Shown here piece by piece: positions 5,523 through 13,201 of a stretch of 29,786 nucleotides of DNA. Origin of the DNA: a virus. Under the pieces are notes generated by a model that ran no database searches, had not been told where the DNA came from, and was given only the letters and a program-made list of their open reading frames with translations. The stretch spans positions 1-29,786 of IMG/VR virus record IMGVR_UViG_3300042879_000458. One strand, written 5' to 3'. Position numbers and translations under genes: made by a program. How positions within the stretch are numbered: position 1 is the stretch's first letter; each line of letters begins with the position of its first letter.

Positions 5523-7757
5523 ATGTATAACCAAGACGGTTCGTTAATTGAGCAGACTGAGGCCGCTTTAGGGGTCGTGGAGCCGATGGCGGACTCTGAC
5601 CTAGAGGCTTTGGTCGGGATGGAACTGACCGACGCCACGTCGTTTATCGACGCGGAGTTGTCGCCGGTTCGTGCCCGCGCCATTCAATACTATCGCGGCG
5701 AGCCGTTTGGCAACGAGGAAGAGGGCCGCTCGCAGGTTGTCTCAACCGATGTCCGCGACACTATCGCCGGCATCATGCCGTCGCTGATGAAAGTATTTTT
5801 TGGTTCAAAGAAGATCGTTAACTTTGCGCCGCGCAATCCAGAGGACATCGCGGTATCCGAGCAGGCGACTGATTACGTCAACTACATTTTCACGAATGAC
5901 AACAACGGATTTTTGGTCTGTCATTCGGTGTTCAAAGATGCTTTGCGCGGTGCGCTAGGTATCGCCAAGTACGTCTGGGAAGAAAAGGTCGAGATCAAGA
6001 CCGAGTACTACACCGGCCTCGACGAGTCGGCGCTGACGGTGCTGCTGTCCGAGCCGGGTGTTGTCGGTAGCGCCATCACCTCAATGGACGACCCGTCGTA
6101 CCAGCCGCCCGTTGACCCGATGACCGGGCAGATGATGATTGACCCGATGACGGGTATGCCGCTCCCTGTTCCGCAGATTTATTCGGTGGAACTGAAGCGC
6201 GAAATCCGCGACGGTCGGGTGCGTGTTGAGGCGATCCCGCCGGAAGAGTTTTTGATTGACCGTCGCGCTCGCTCGGTTGAGGACGCAACGCTCGTCGCCC
6301 ACCGTCGCATGATGCGCGTCTCTGACCTTGTGGCCTTGGGCTACAACGAGGAGGAGGTGCAGGAGCAGATGGGTGTATACGAGCTAGATACAAACGACGA
6401 GTATCTGGCGCGTAACCCATACGCGCAGTCTTACGGCCCTGGCGGCACGCAAGACGACAAGCGCGTGCTCTACTGCGAGGCGTACATTCGCGTCGACTAC
6501 GACAAGGATGGCATCTCGGAGCTGCGCAAGATTTGCACCATCGGCCCGTCGTACAAGATGGTGTCGAACGAGCCGTGCTCTCACGCGCCGTTCGCGCTCT
6601 TCTGCCCAGACCCAGAGCCGCACGCGCTGATCGGGCTGTCCATGTTTGACATGACCGCCGACCTGCAAAAGATCAAGTCGGCGATCATGCGCAATATGCT
6701 CGACTCGTTATCGCTCGCGATTCATCCTCGCGTCGGCGTCGTCGAGGGCCAGGTCAACATGGACGACGTGCTCAACACCGAAGTCGGTGGCGTCATCCGT
6801 ATGCGCCAGACCGGCGCCGTGCAGCCGTTCTCCGTCCCCTTCGTGGGGCAGGCCGCGTTCCCGATGCTCGGGTATCTTGATGAGGTACGCGAGACGCGCA
6901 CCGGCATGAGCAAGGCCGCGATGGGCCTTGACGCTGGCGCACTACAGAGCACCACCCGCGCGGCGGTCGCCGCGACCGTTACAGCTGCGCAGCAGCATCT
7001 TGAGCTGATAGCCCGAATCTTCGCAGAAACCGGGATGCGCGCCTTGTTCAAAGGCATTCTCAAGCTGGTCGTCGAAAATCAAGACCGAGCGCGGGTGGTG
7101 CGCCTCCGTAACCAGTGGGTGCCGATTGACCCACGGTCGTGGGATGCGAACATGGACGTCGAGATCGACGTCGCCTTGGGCGGCGGCACCGAAGAGCAAA
7201 AGATTGCGGTGCTCACGTCGATTGCGCAGAAGCAAGAGCAGATCATGCAGCTCATGGGGCCGCAGAATCCGCTCGTCACCCCACAGCAGTACCGCAACAC
7301 GCTCGTGCGATTGGTTGAGGCGTCGGGTTACAAGAACGCCGACGAGTTCTTCTTGAACCCGGCGATGATGCCGCCTCCGCCTCCGCAGCCTCCGCCGCCG
7401 CCAGACCCGGCGATGATCTTGGCCCAGGTTGAGCAGCAGAAAATCCAGGCGGATATCCAGAACACGCAGGCAGAGCTTGAGCTCAAGCGCCAGCAGACGC
7501 TTCTCGCTGACGACCGTGAGCGCGACAAGCAAGAGGCCGACCTCATGCTCCGCGCTTATGAGGTGCAGCTCAAGTACGGCTCGCAGCTGGACATGGCGGA
7601 GATCAAGGCGATGGTGGAGCGTCCGCGTATCGCGTCGCCCTCGGTGCAGCGCCCGGTGATCCCAGAGATCGTGCCCTTTGAGCCGCTGCCGCCGATTGCA
7701 CCGCAGATGCCGCAAGAGATGGCGCCACAGCCTCCGGTTCCGCCGCAGGTAATGTGA
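5523..7757 (+). CDS. Portal protein (P22-like)
   Basis: A 744-residue protein matching P22-type portals in length, position after TerL and sequence character. It has the N-terminal SPVRARAIQYYRGEPFG segment, the STDVRDTIAGIMPSLMKVFFG stretch that opens the core, and RVEAIPPEEFLIDRRAR. The later LIGLSMFDMTADLQKIKS and GMSKAAMGLDAGALQSTT segments precede the tunnel-helix region. Around residues 195-215 there is a PMTG-type short repeat insertion. The C-terminus is unusual in its proline stretches (from about residue 615), a coiled-coil segment (about 640-685) and a Pro/Gln-rich tail. Twelve copies form the packaging and ejection channel at one capsid vertex. The ATG at 5523 is the only plausible start in the frame. 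Confidence 0.93.
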   Translation: MYNQDGSLIEQTEAALGVVEPMADSDLEALVGMELTDATSFIDAELSPVRARAIQYYRGEPFGNEEEGRSQVVSTDVRDTIAGIMPSLMKVFFGSKKIVNFAPRNPEDIAVSEQATDYVNYIFTNDNNGFLVCHSVFKDALRGALGIAKYVWEEKVEIKTEYYTGLDESALTVLLSEPGVVGSAITSMDDPSYQPPVDPMTGQMMIDPMTGMPLPVPQIYSVELKREIRDGRVRVEAIPPEEFLIDRRARSVEDATLVAHRRMMRVSDLVALGYNEEEVQEQMGVYELDTNDEYLARNPYAQSYGPGGTQDDKRVLYCEAYIRVDYDKDGISELRKICTIGPSYKMVSNEPCSHAPFALFCPDPEPHALIGLSMFDMTADLQKIKSAIMRNMLDSLSLAIHPRVGVVEGQVNMDDVLNTEVGGVIRMRQTGAVQPFSVPFVGQAAFPMLGYLDEVRETRTGMSKAAMGLDAGALQSTTRAAVAATVTAAQQHLELIARIFAETGMRALFKGILKLVVENQDRARVVRLRNQWVPIDPRSWDANMDVEIDVALGGGTEEQKIAVLTSIAQKQEQIMQLMGPQNPLVTPQQYRNTLVRLVEASGYKNADEFFLNPAMMPPPPPQPPPPPDPAMILAQVEQQKIQADIQNTQAELELKRQQTLLADDRERDKQEADLMLRAYEVQLKYGSQLDMAEIKAMVERPRIASPSVQRPVIPEIVPFEPLPPIAPQMPQEMAPQPPVPPQVM

Positions 7758-7761
7758 TGCT

Positions 7762-9123
7762 ATGGCAGAGCTTCTCGAGGGAGTTTTTGTACCTCAGCCG
7801 CCAAATCCCAACGTGGCGCCGCAGGTGTATTCCGCGCAATATGTAAACCAGATCAACAATCAGCTCAAGTTGTATTTGAGCCTATTGGCCGGGAATCAGC
7901 TTGAGATCGTTAAATTCATCAATAGTCTTGAAAACTTGAACCTACTAGATAAAAACAACTTTGATGCGTTTGGACGGTTGCGAGTCTCGCAGCCGTTCAC
8001 GCTCTTTGATAGCCAGAACCGCTACGCGTCAGACCCAGCGTTTGATACGTCGCTGACCGGATCTGGCACGACTACGTTTTTGTCTAACGAGTCTGCCGTA
8101 AGGATGGACGTCACGACGGCATCAGGCGATAAGGTGATCCGTCAGACAAAGCGATATTTTCCGTACCAGCCTGGAAAAAGCTTGCTCATCATTTCAACAT
8201 TTGTCATGGCGGCAGCCAAGACAGGGCTGCGCCAAAGGGTTGGATATTTCGACACCAACAACGGCGTTTTCCTGCAGCGCGAAAACGCAGAGCTGTCGTT
8301 CATTATCAGAACGTACACGAGCGGATCTCCGAGCGACACCAGAAAGGTCGCGCAGTCGTCATGGAATGGCGACAAGCTGGATGGAAGCGGGGCGAGCGGG
8401 ATAACGCTCGACACGACCAAGGCTCAGATCATGTTTATGGATTTTGAGTGGCTTGGCGTGGGCTCCGTTAGAGTCGGGTTTGTCGTTGATGGTGAGTACA
8501 TTACGGCCCACACATTCGACAATGCTAATGAGGTCACGGCGGTCTATATGCAGACCGCGACCCTACCGATTCGGTTAGAGATTGAGAACACGGCGCTAAC
8601 GGCATCAGCCTCAAGCATGAAGCAGATTTGCTCCTCTGTCATGTCAGAGGGCGGATATGAGCAGATGTCCGTTGAGCAGGTGGCAAGACGAACGACGACA
8701 TTAACAGGAATCGGAACTTCTTTTGTGCCGCTTGTCTCCATTCGTCTTGCTTCCGATGCTCTTGGTTCTGTAATCATCCCCAAGCAAGTTAGAGTGCTGC
8801 CAATTGCTAACGGAGAGTATGAGATTGCGCTGATTAAAAACGCAACGCTGACCTCCGCATCTTACGATACGACAACATTTGCAAACGTAGACTTTGATGT
8901 TTCTGCGACCGCCATGACCGGCGGTGATGTCGTGCTAAACGAGTACGCAACGGCCAGCAACCAATCTGGCGTGCAGTCACAGAATGACTTGGTTTATAAC
9001 TTCGATATGCAACTCGGATCGACAATCGCCGGGACGAGTGACGTGTACACCGTGGCCGTTAGAATTCTGAGCGGCACCGGCTCTGCGATTGGGTCTTTGG
9101 CTTTCTACGATTTGACGGCATAG
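7762..9123 (+). CDS. Phage virion structural protein of unknown fold
   Basis: A 453-residue protein beginning four bases after the portal stop. After a helical N-terminus (YVNQINNQLKLYLSLLAGNQ) comes FDAFGRLRVSQPFTLFDSQN (about 72-91), a motif I associate with conserved virion proteins of environmental tailed phages. The rest is strand-rich with many Thr/Ser/Gly and conserved aromatic residues (GYFDTNNGVFLQ, FMDFEWLGVG), suggesting a jelly-roll or lectin-like beta structure. It may be a head decoration, fibre or receptor-contact protein. Base composition is visibly less GC-rich than the portal and capsid genes. I cannot name a specific role; its virion location is inferred from its place between portal and scaffold. 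Confidence 0.7.
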   Translation: MAELLEGVFVPQPPNPNVAPQVYSAQYVNQINNQLKLYLSLLAGNQLEIVKFINSLENLNLLDKNNFDAFGRLRVSQPFTLFDSQNRYASDPAFDTSLTGSGTTTFLSNESAVRMDVTTASGDKVIRQTKRYFPYQPGKSLLIISTFVMAAAKTGLRQRVGYFDTNNGVFLQRENAELSFIIRTYTSGSPSDTRKVAQSSWNGDKLDGSGASGITLDTTKAQIMFMDFEWLGVGSVRVGFVVDGEYITAHTFDNANEVTAVYMQTATLPIRLEIENTALTASASSMKQICSSVMSEGGYEQMSVEQVARRTTTLTGIGTSFVPLVSIRLASDALGSVIIPKQVRVLPIANGEYEIALIKNATLTSASYDTTTFANVDFDVSATAMTGGDVVLNEYATASNQSGVQSQNDLVYNFDMQLGSTIAGTSDVYTVAVRILSGTGSAIGSLAFYDLTA

Positions 9124-9131
9124 GGTGAAGT

Positions 9132-9809
9132 ATGAGCAACGCATTTAGAGGGCAGACTCAGTACCAGCAGTCTCCCATGATGGGATACGGCGGCTACGGC
9201 GTCGGCGGATTGGGCGGCAATATTTACGCCCAGCTCGGCGGCAGCGCGGGCGGCTACGGTGGCGGCTACGGCAGCCCATTCTCGAGCAGCATCGGGGGCG
9301 GCTACGGCACGACCTTCGGCGGCTACGACATGGGCGGTGGTTACGGTGGTGGTTATAGCCAGCCGTCTCTTGTGCCGCAGTACCGGCCGACTATCAATGA
9401 TGCCTTCTCGCGGTACTTCTCGCAGCAATACTACGGCGGCGACGCCTTTAATCCTTTCGCGGCTACGTCGCTCTTCGGCGGCGGCTACGGCGGAGGATTT
9501 GGCGGCGGCAGACGTGGCGGCATGGGCGGCCGTATGCGCCGACGTCGTCAAATGTTTGAGGATTTGTTTGGGCCGCAGCAGCCGGCTGCACAGCCGGCAC
9601 CAGCCCTGCCAGAGCCGATGCCAGCGCAAAACGATTTAGTCATGTACGCCGGCGGATCGCCCGGGTTTTACTCGCAGCAGCAGCCTGTTATGCAGGAATT
9701 ACCGCAGCAAGCACCAGAGCTGCCGCCGCAGTTGCCGCCAACGATTGACTTCTCTCCGATTCAGAGAATGGGTGCAGTCCCGATGATTTATGGCGGATCT
9801 TTTTTTTAG
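9132..9809 (+). CDS. Gly/Tyr-rich low-complexity protein
   Basis: A 225-residue protein with a GGTGAAG ribosome-binding site just upstream. Residues 1-80 and 110-135 are dominated by GGYGGGYG-type repeats, broken by a short ordered-looking stretch (PQYRPTINDAFSRYFSQQ). A basic cluster RRGGMGGRMRRRRQ (about 127-140) precedes FEDLFGPQQP, and the C-terminus is Pro/Gln/Ala-rich with a final hydrophobic IYGGSFF. Such Gly-Tyr-Arg composition is typical of disordered or self-associating (prion-like) proteins. A structural or DNA-coating role inside the head is possible. No family is recognised, but proteins of this composition do occur in phage virion modules. Confidence 0.7.
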   Translation: MSNAFRGQTQYQQSPMMGYGGYGVGGLGGNIYAQLGGSAGGYGGGYGSPFSSSIGGGYGTTFGGYDMGGGYGGGYSQPSLVPQYRPTINDAFSRYFSQQYYGGDAFNPFAATSLFGGGYGGGFGGGRRGGMGGRMRRRRQMFEDLFGPQQPAAQPAPALPEPMPAQNDLVMYAGGSPGFYSQQQPVMQELPQQAPELPPQLPPTIDFSPIQRMGAVPMIYGGSFF

Positions 9810-9816
9810 GTGATTT

Positions 9817-9966
9817 ATGAAACAAGGACTCTATAGCAACATTTGGGCAAAACGAGCACGCATCGCAGCCGGTAGCGGAGAGAAGATGCGCAAGCCTGGC
9901 GCGAAGGGTGCGCCGACCGCATCAGCGTTCAAGGCTGCGGCGAAGACGGCGAAGAAGCGCAAGTGA
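9817..9966 (+). CDS. Small basic phage protein (49 residues)
   Basis: Starts at the ATG at 9817 and reads MKQGLYSNIWAKRARIAAGS, then a Lys/Ala-rich half (EKMRKPGAKGAPTA, ending KTAKKRK). Proteins with the opening GLYxNIxAKRxRIxxGSGEKMRKPGxKGAPT are frequent next to phage head genes, so this is a conserved small phage protein rather than a chance frame. It is strongly basic and could bind DNA or acidic scaffold. Its TGA overlaps the GTG start of the next gene by four bases (GTGA). Confidence 0.75.
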   Translation: MKQGLYSNIWAKRARIAAGSGEKMRKPGAKGAPTASAFKAAAKTAKKRK

Positions 9967-10289
9967 AGACGCCGGCATGGCAGCGCGCTGAAGGCAAGTC
10001 CAAGAAGGGCGGCCTCAACGCCAAAGGTCGCGCGTCGTACAAGGCGCAGACTGGCGGTACGTTGAAGCCACCCGTGAAGGGTGCGCCAGACTCGCCGCAG
10101 GAGATGCGCCGCAAAGGATCATTCCTGACGCGCATGGGGTCAATGCCGGGACTGCTCTTTGACGAGCAGGGAGACAAGACGCGTCTTAAGTTAAGCCTTG
10201 AGGCGTGGGGGCATCGAGGGGATAAGGCGAGCGCCGTTACCAAGGGGCGACGGTTGCTCGAGCGATATAGGAAGAAGAAAGATGGCTGA
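9963..10289 (+). CDS. DUF6321 domain protein
   Basis: A 108-residue, highly basic protein with a GTG start at 9963 embedded in the preceding stop. It shows the family's characteristic order: KSKKGGLNAKGRASYKAQTG, then LKPPVKGAPDSP, then RKGSFLTRMGSMPG and a C-terminal TRLKLSLEAWGHRGDKASA. DUF6321 proteins are found in phages and are of unknown function. The charge and position before the scaffold and capsid genes suggest DNA or head assembly, which is inference. It overlaps the next gene by eight bases. Confidence 0.82.
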   Translation: MKTPAWQRAEGKSKKGGLNAKGRASYKAQTGGTLKPPVKGAPDSPQEMRRKGSFLTRMGSMPGLLFDEQGDKTRLKLSLEAWGHRGDKASAVTKGRRLLERYRKKKDG

Positions 10290-11748
10290 AGCAAGACCAT
10301 ATAGCCCGACGCTGCGACAGAGACTTGTCGATAGCATGGCGTCTGCGCTTAAAAAGGCAGGATATTCTGACTCCGAAGCAAAAGGCGCAGCGGATCGCGC
10401 GTCTCAAGTTTTTGGCGGTATTTTTGACGTGCAAGAAGGCGGGATGACTGCGCAAGAAGGCGCATCATCTGTGCAAAAAGGAAATGTCGGAAGCGGTCTT
10501 TTAGATGTTTCTCTTGGTGCGCTGCAAGCTGCCGCAGGAATTACTCCTGTCGTTGGCGGAACGGCATCAAAAGCTATTAAAACTGGGCGCAGCACAATAA
10601 AGGGCGCACTTAGAAAAGCATTCCCTGGTATTTACGATGACCCGAGGCTTGTTGCAGAGCGAGCCGAAGCTATGGTCATGCCAGAAAGCCCAAATCTTGC
10701 TCGTCTTTTTGGTGTAACTCGAGAAGATTTATCGCGCGCAGCGCAAACACCGGGAACCGCTCCAGGTGTAATTCCAAATGCACCGAAAAAGCCTCGCGGT
10801 TCTGAAAAAACAGAACAAATTATGTCTCCTGCAAATACTAGGAGATTGGTTGAGGGTTTACAGGCCACAGAAGAGTTTGCGCCAAGGTTACGGCAAGGCA
10901 TGACTGGCTGGTACATGATGGATCCAGCCTATCAACGCCTTGTTGAGCTTGTTGGGCCGGAAGAGGCTACTCGTAGATATGAACGATTCAATGCCCTCAC
11001 ATCAATGTCGAGCCCATCTAGCGATGTCATCACAGAGCTGCGCAGAGGAACAGCGGCGAACAAGCTAGCGCAAGAAGGTAGATTTAATGAGTTTATGGAA
11101 TATGGTGGGCTTTCTATTGAAGACAGAATGAGGATGGGCCTACCTACCGATCTTTTAGATTTCCCTGCTCACGCATATCACTCAACAGCGCAAGCTCCGG
11201 CAATGGATGCGTTTTTGAGAGAGGGAATGCCAAAACTAAAAAGTCCAAAAGTGCCTTTGTATATGCAAGCTAGCCAAGCATCAGCAATTGGTAGACAGAG
11301 TGATATTCCAGTTGGCGACGCGCACTGGTCTCGCGCCGTAGGGTTGGCAGATGTTCGTCCTATGAGAATGGTAAAAGGCCAGCCGAAGATACCTGGACAA
11401 AGCGTCTCGACTGGCGAGCTCGCGGTTCTCGCCCCTTGGTGGAGAGAAAACGTAGCCCAGCAAGCCGGGATGGAGGCAGTGCCAGGACAAGCAACTGCAT
11501 GGGGTTTGTACTCTCCAGCAACCGGCGTGGATACTCCGGTAGGCCAGCCAAAGCTTGAGATTTTGTCTGACCTAATTGAAAAAACCTCCCAGCGACTTGA
11601 TGTTCCAATTGAGCGAGCGCGCGACATGGTATTGCTCGGAGAGGCTCAAGCCGGAAGAATATCTCCAGAAATGCTCGGAGCTTTGGGAGCTAGTGCTGCT
11701 GCGGTTGCGGCATATTTTGAAATGCAAAAAGACGAGGAGCAGAAGTAG
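10282..11748 (+). CDS. Large hypothetical phage protein of atypical base composition
   Basis: A 488-residue protein started at the ATG at 10282, inside the end of the DUF6321 gene; an upstream in-frame start at 10198 is unlikely. The N-terminus is helical (LRQRLVDSMASALKKAGYSDSEAKGAADRA). It is followed by a Gly/Ala hydrophobic stretch around LGALQAAAGITPVVGG (about 73-88) that could touch membrane or pack against DNA. The centre has ordered segments such as GMTGWYMMDPAYQRLVELVG and a YHSTAQAPAMDAFLREG segment. The C-terminus is again Ala-rich (LGASAAAVAAYF) with an acidic end. Codon third positions are richer in A and T than in neighbouring head genes, suggesting later acquisition. Function unknown; a virion or ejected protein is plausible. 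Confidence 0.7.
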   Translation: MAEARPYSPTLRQRLVDSMASALKKAGYSDSEAKGAADRASQVFGGIFDVQEGGMTAQEGASSVQKGNVGSGLLDVSLGALQAAAGITPVVGGTASKAIKTGRSTIKGALRKAFPGIYDDPRLVAERAEAMVMPESPNLARLFGVTREDLSRAAQTPGTAPGVIPNAPKKPRGSEKTEQIMSPANTRRLVEGLQATEEFAPRLRQGMTGWYMMDPAYQRLVELVGPEEATRRYERFNALTSMSSPSSDVITELRRGTAANKLAQEGRFNEFMEYGGLSIEDRMRMGLPTDLLDFPAHAYHSTAQAPAMDAFLREGMPKLKSPKVPLYMQASQASAIGRQSDIPVGDAHWSRAVGLADVRPMRMVKGQPKIPGQSVSTGELAVLAPWWRENVAQQAGMEAVPGQATAWGLYSPATGVDTPVGQPKLEILSDLIEKTSQRLDVPIERARDMVLLGEAQAGRISPEMLGALGASAAAVAAYFEMQKDEEQK

Positions 11749-11750
11749 CC

Positions 11751-11927
11751 ATGCCTAGTAAATCCGCTAAACAAGCCCGCCTCATGGCCGCCGCCGCGCA
11801 CTCCAAGGAGTTCGCCAAGAAGGTCGGCATTCCGATGAAAGTCGCCAAGGAATTCAACAAGGCTGACAAGGGTGGTAAACTCTTGAAGAAAGCCATGAAG
11901 AAACCTAAAGGCGGCCTTCTCGCTTGA
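11751..11927 (+). CDS. Small basic phage protein (58 residues)
   Basis: The ATG at 11751 opens MPSKSAKQARLMAAAAHSKE, followed by FAKKVGIPMKVAKEFNKADK and a Lys/Gly-rich end. The pattern 'PSKSxxQxxLMAAxAHxxxFAKKVGIPxxVxKEFxxADKG' is shared by many small phage proteins near head genes, so it is a real conserved gene. It is strongly basic and probably helical. Its TGA overlaps the TTG start of the next gene (TTGA). Its function is unknown. Confidence 0.75.
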   Translation: MPSKSAKQARLMAAAAHSKEFAKKVGIPMKVAKEFNKADKGGKLLKKAMKKPKGGLLA

Positions 11928-12193
11928 GCGAACGCAATCCCTACATCGACGCCCGCAAGGGCCAGGAAGCCAAAGACCTCCTAGAGCACCCGATGCTCGT
12001 GGAGGCTTTTGCCGTTCTGGAGTCTGAATACCTCAAGGCGTGGCGGCAGAGCAAACCCGCCGACCAAGAGGAGCGCGAGCGGTTATGGCTCGCCGTAGGG
12101 ATTCTTGAGGAAATCCAGCGCCACCTGCGGATCGCCGTTGAGAATGGCGCGATGGCAAAAAGAGACATCGACAAGATTTCTGGGCGCAAATAA
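11924..12193 (+). CDS. Small helical phage protein upstream of scaffold
   Basis: Eighty-nine residues with a TTG start at 11924 overlapping the preceding stop. The sequence is entirely helical in character: AKDLLEHPMLVEAFAVLESEYLKAW, then QEERERLWLAVGILEEIQRHLRIAVENG. Short proteins with this two-helix 'LLxHPxLxEAFxxLExxxxxAW...LxxxLxxLExIxxxLxxxxxxG' pattern are common just before scaffold or capsid genes in tailed phages. The role is not established. Coupling by the TTGA overlap suggests coexpression with the 58-residue protein. Confidence 0.75.
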   Translation: MSERNPYIDARKGQEAKDLLEHPMLVEAFAVLESEYLKAWRQSKPADQEERERLWLAVGILEEIQRHLRIAVENGAMAKRDIDKISGRK

Positions 12194-12219
12194 TCCCTTG
12201 AATCTTGCACAATAGAGAT

Positions 12220-13188
12220 ATGAGCGAAACCGGCACGGGTGTACCCCCGGGAAACGTACAAACCACGCAAGATGTTTTCGAGCAGATGCTCGCCGCCGAT
12301 GAAGGCGAAAACGAGCAGCAAGAGACGGAAGGCGTGGATGAGGGGCTTGAGTTAGCGGACAGCGAGTCGGCTGACGAGAGCGATGAGCAAACCGAAGGCG
12401 ATGAGGAGGCCGAAGAGGCGCCCCAGCAGGCCCAGAAATTCCGCGTCAAGGTTGACGGGGAAGAAGTCGAGGTGCCGCTGGATGAGCTTCTAAAAGGCTA
12501 CTCACGCACCGCGGATTACACGCGCAAGACGCAAGCCATTGCGGAGGCCCGTAAACAGGCCGAAGCAGAGGCCGCGCTGGCGCGGGAAGAGCGGCAACGG
12601 TATGCGCAGACTTTGGCGGCCCTTGATGGCACGCTCAAGTCGCTGCAACCACCCGAGATCGACTGGGACAGACTCTACCAAGAGAACCCGGTTGAGTGGG
12701 TGAGACAGCGCGAGCTGGTGCGATCAAGGCAGGAGCAGGCGGCTTGGGTGCAGGCCCAGAAGCAGGCTCTCGTGGAGAAGCAGCAGGTTGAAGAGAGAGT
12801 CGAGGCTGAAAAGACCCTCGAAGCCGAACGCGGCAAGCTCTTGGAAGCCCTGCCAGAATGGCGCGACGCCGATAAGGCTCGCACCGAGAAGGCGAAGATC
12901 GTCTCTTATGCCACCGAAAGACTTGGCTTTAGTGTCGAGGAGATTTCGGACATATACGACGCCCGAGCCGTGCTGGCGCTGCGTAAGGCGATGATGTTCG
13001 ACGAGCTGATGAGCAAACGCGATCAGATGCGTCCGAAGATCATGCAAAAGGCGAAGCCGATGAAGGCTGGCGCCGCGTCCACGCCACAATCGTCCAAGGT
13101 CGTAGCATCCAAGGCGGCTCTTTCTAGACTCGCAAATAGTGGCAGCCACAAAGATGCGGCTGCTGTGTTTGAACAGTTTTTAGATTGA
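12220..13188 (+). CDS. Capsid assembly scaffolding protein
   Basis: A 322-residue protein directly before the capsid gene, started at the ATG at 12220 (a TTG at 12205 is less likely). The N-terminus (to about residue 70) is extremely acidic. It is followed by the strand/turn segment KFRVKVDGEEVEVPLDEL (73-90) and GYSRTADYTRKTQ, a signature of many phage scaffolds. A long coiled-coil rich in Glu, Gln, Ala and Arg (about 105-215) follows. The C-terminal part (KIMQKAKPMKAG...) is basic and probably binds the capsid shell, as in P22 scaffold. It guides capsid assembly and leaves or is degraded before packaging; no protease domain is seen here. Confidence 0.85.
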   Translation: MSETGTGVPPGNVQTTQDVFEQMLAADEGENEQQETEGVDEGLELADSESADESDEQTEGDEEAEEAPQQAQKFRVKVDGEEVEVPLDELLKGYSRTADYTRKTQAIAEARKQAEAEAALAREERQRYAQTLAALDGTLKSLQPPEIDWDRLYQENPVEWVRQRELVRSRQEQAAWVQAQKQALVEKQQVEERVEAEKTLEAERGKLLEALPEWRDADKARTEKAKIVSYATERLGFSVEEISDIYDARAVLALRKAMMFDELMSKRDQMRPKIMQKAKPMKAGAASTPQSSKVVASKAALSRLANSGSHKDAAAVFEQFLD

Positions 13189-13201
13189 GGAATTTTCACT
13201 A

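Noticed and set aside
6942-7715. Reverse-strand open frame of 257 residues over the portal C-terminus
   Set aside because: Arg/Leu/His-rich mirror of the proline and coiled-coil repeats of the portal gene; no domain and no start signal.
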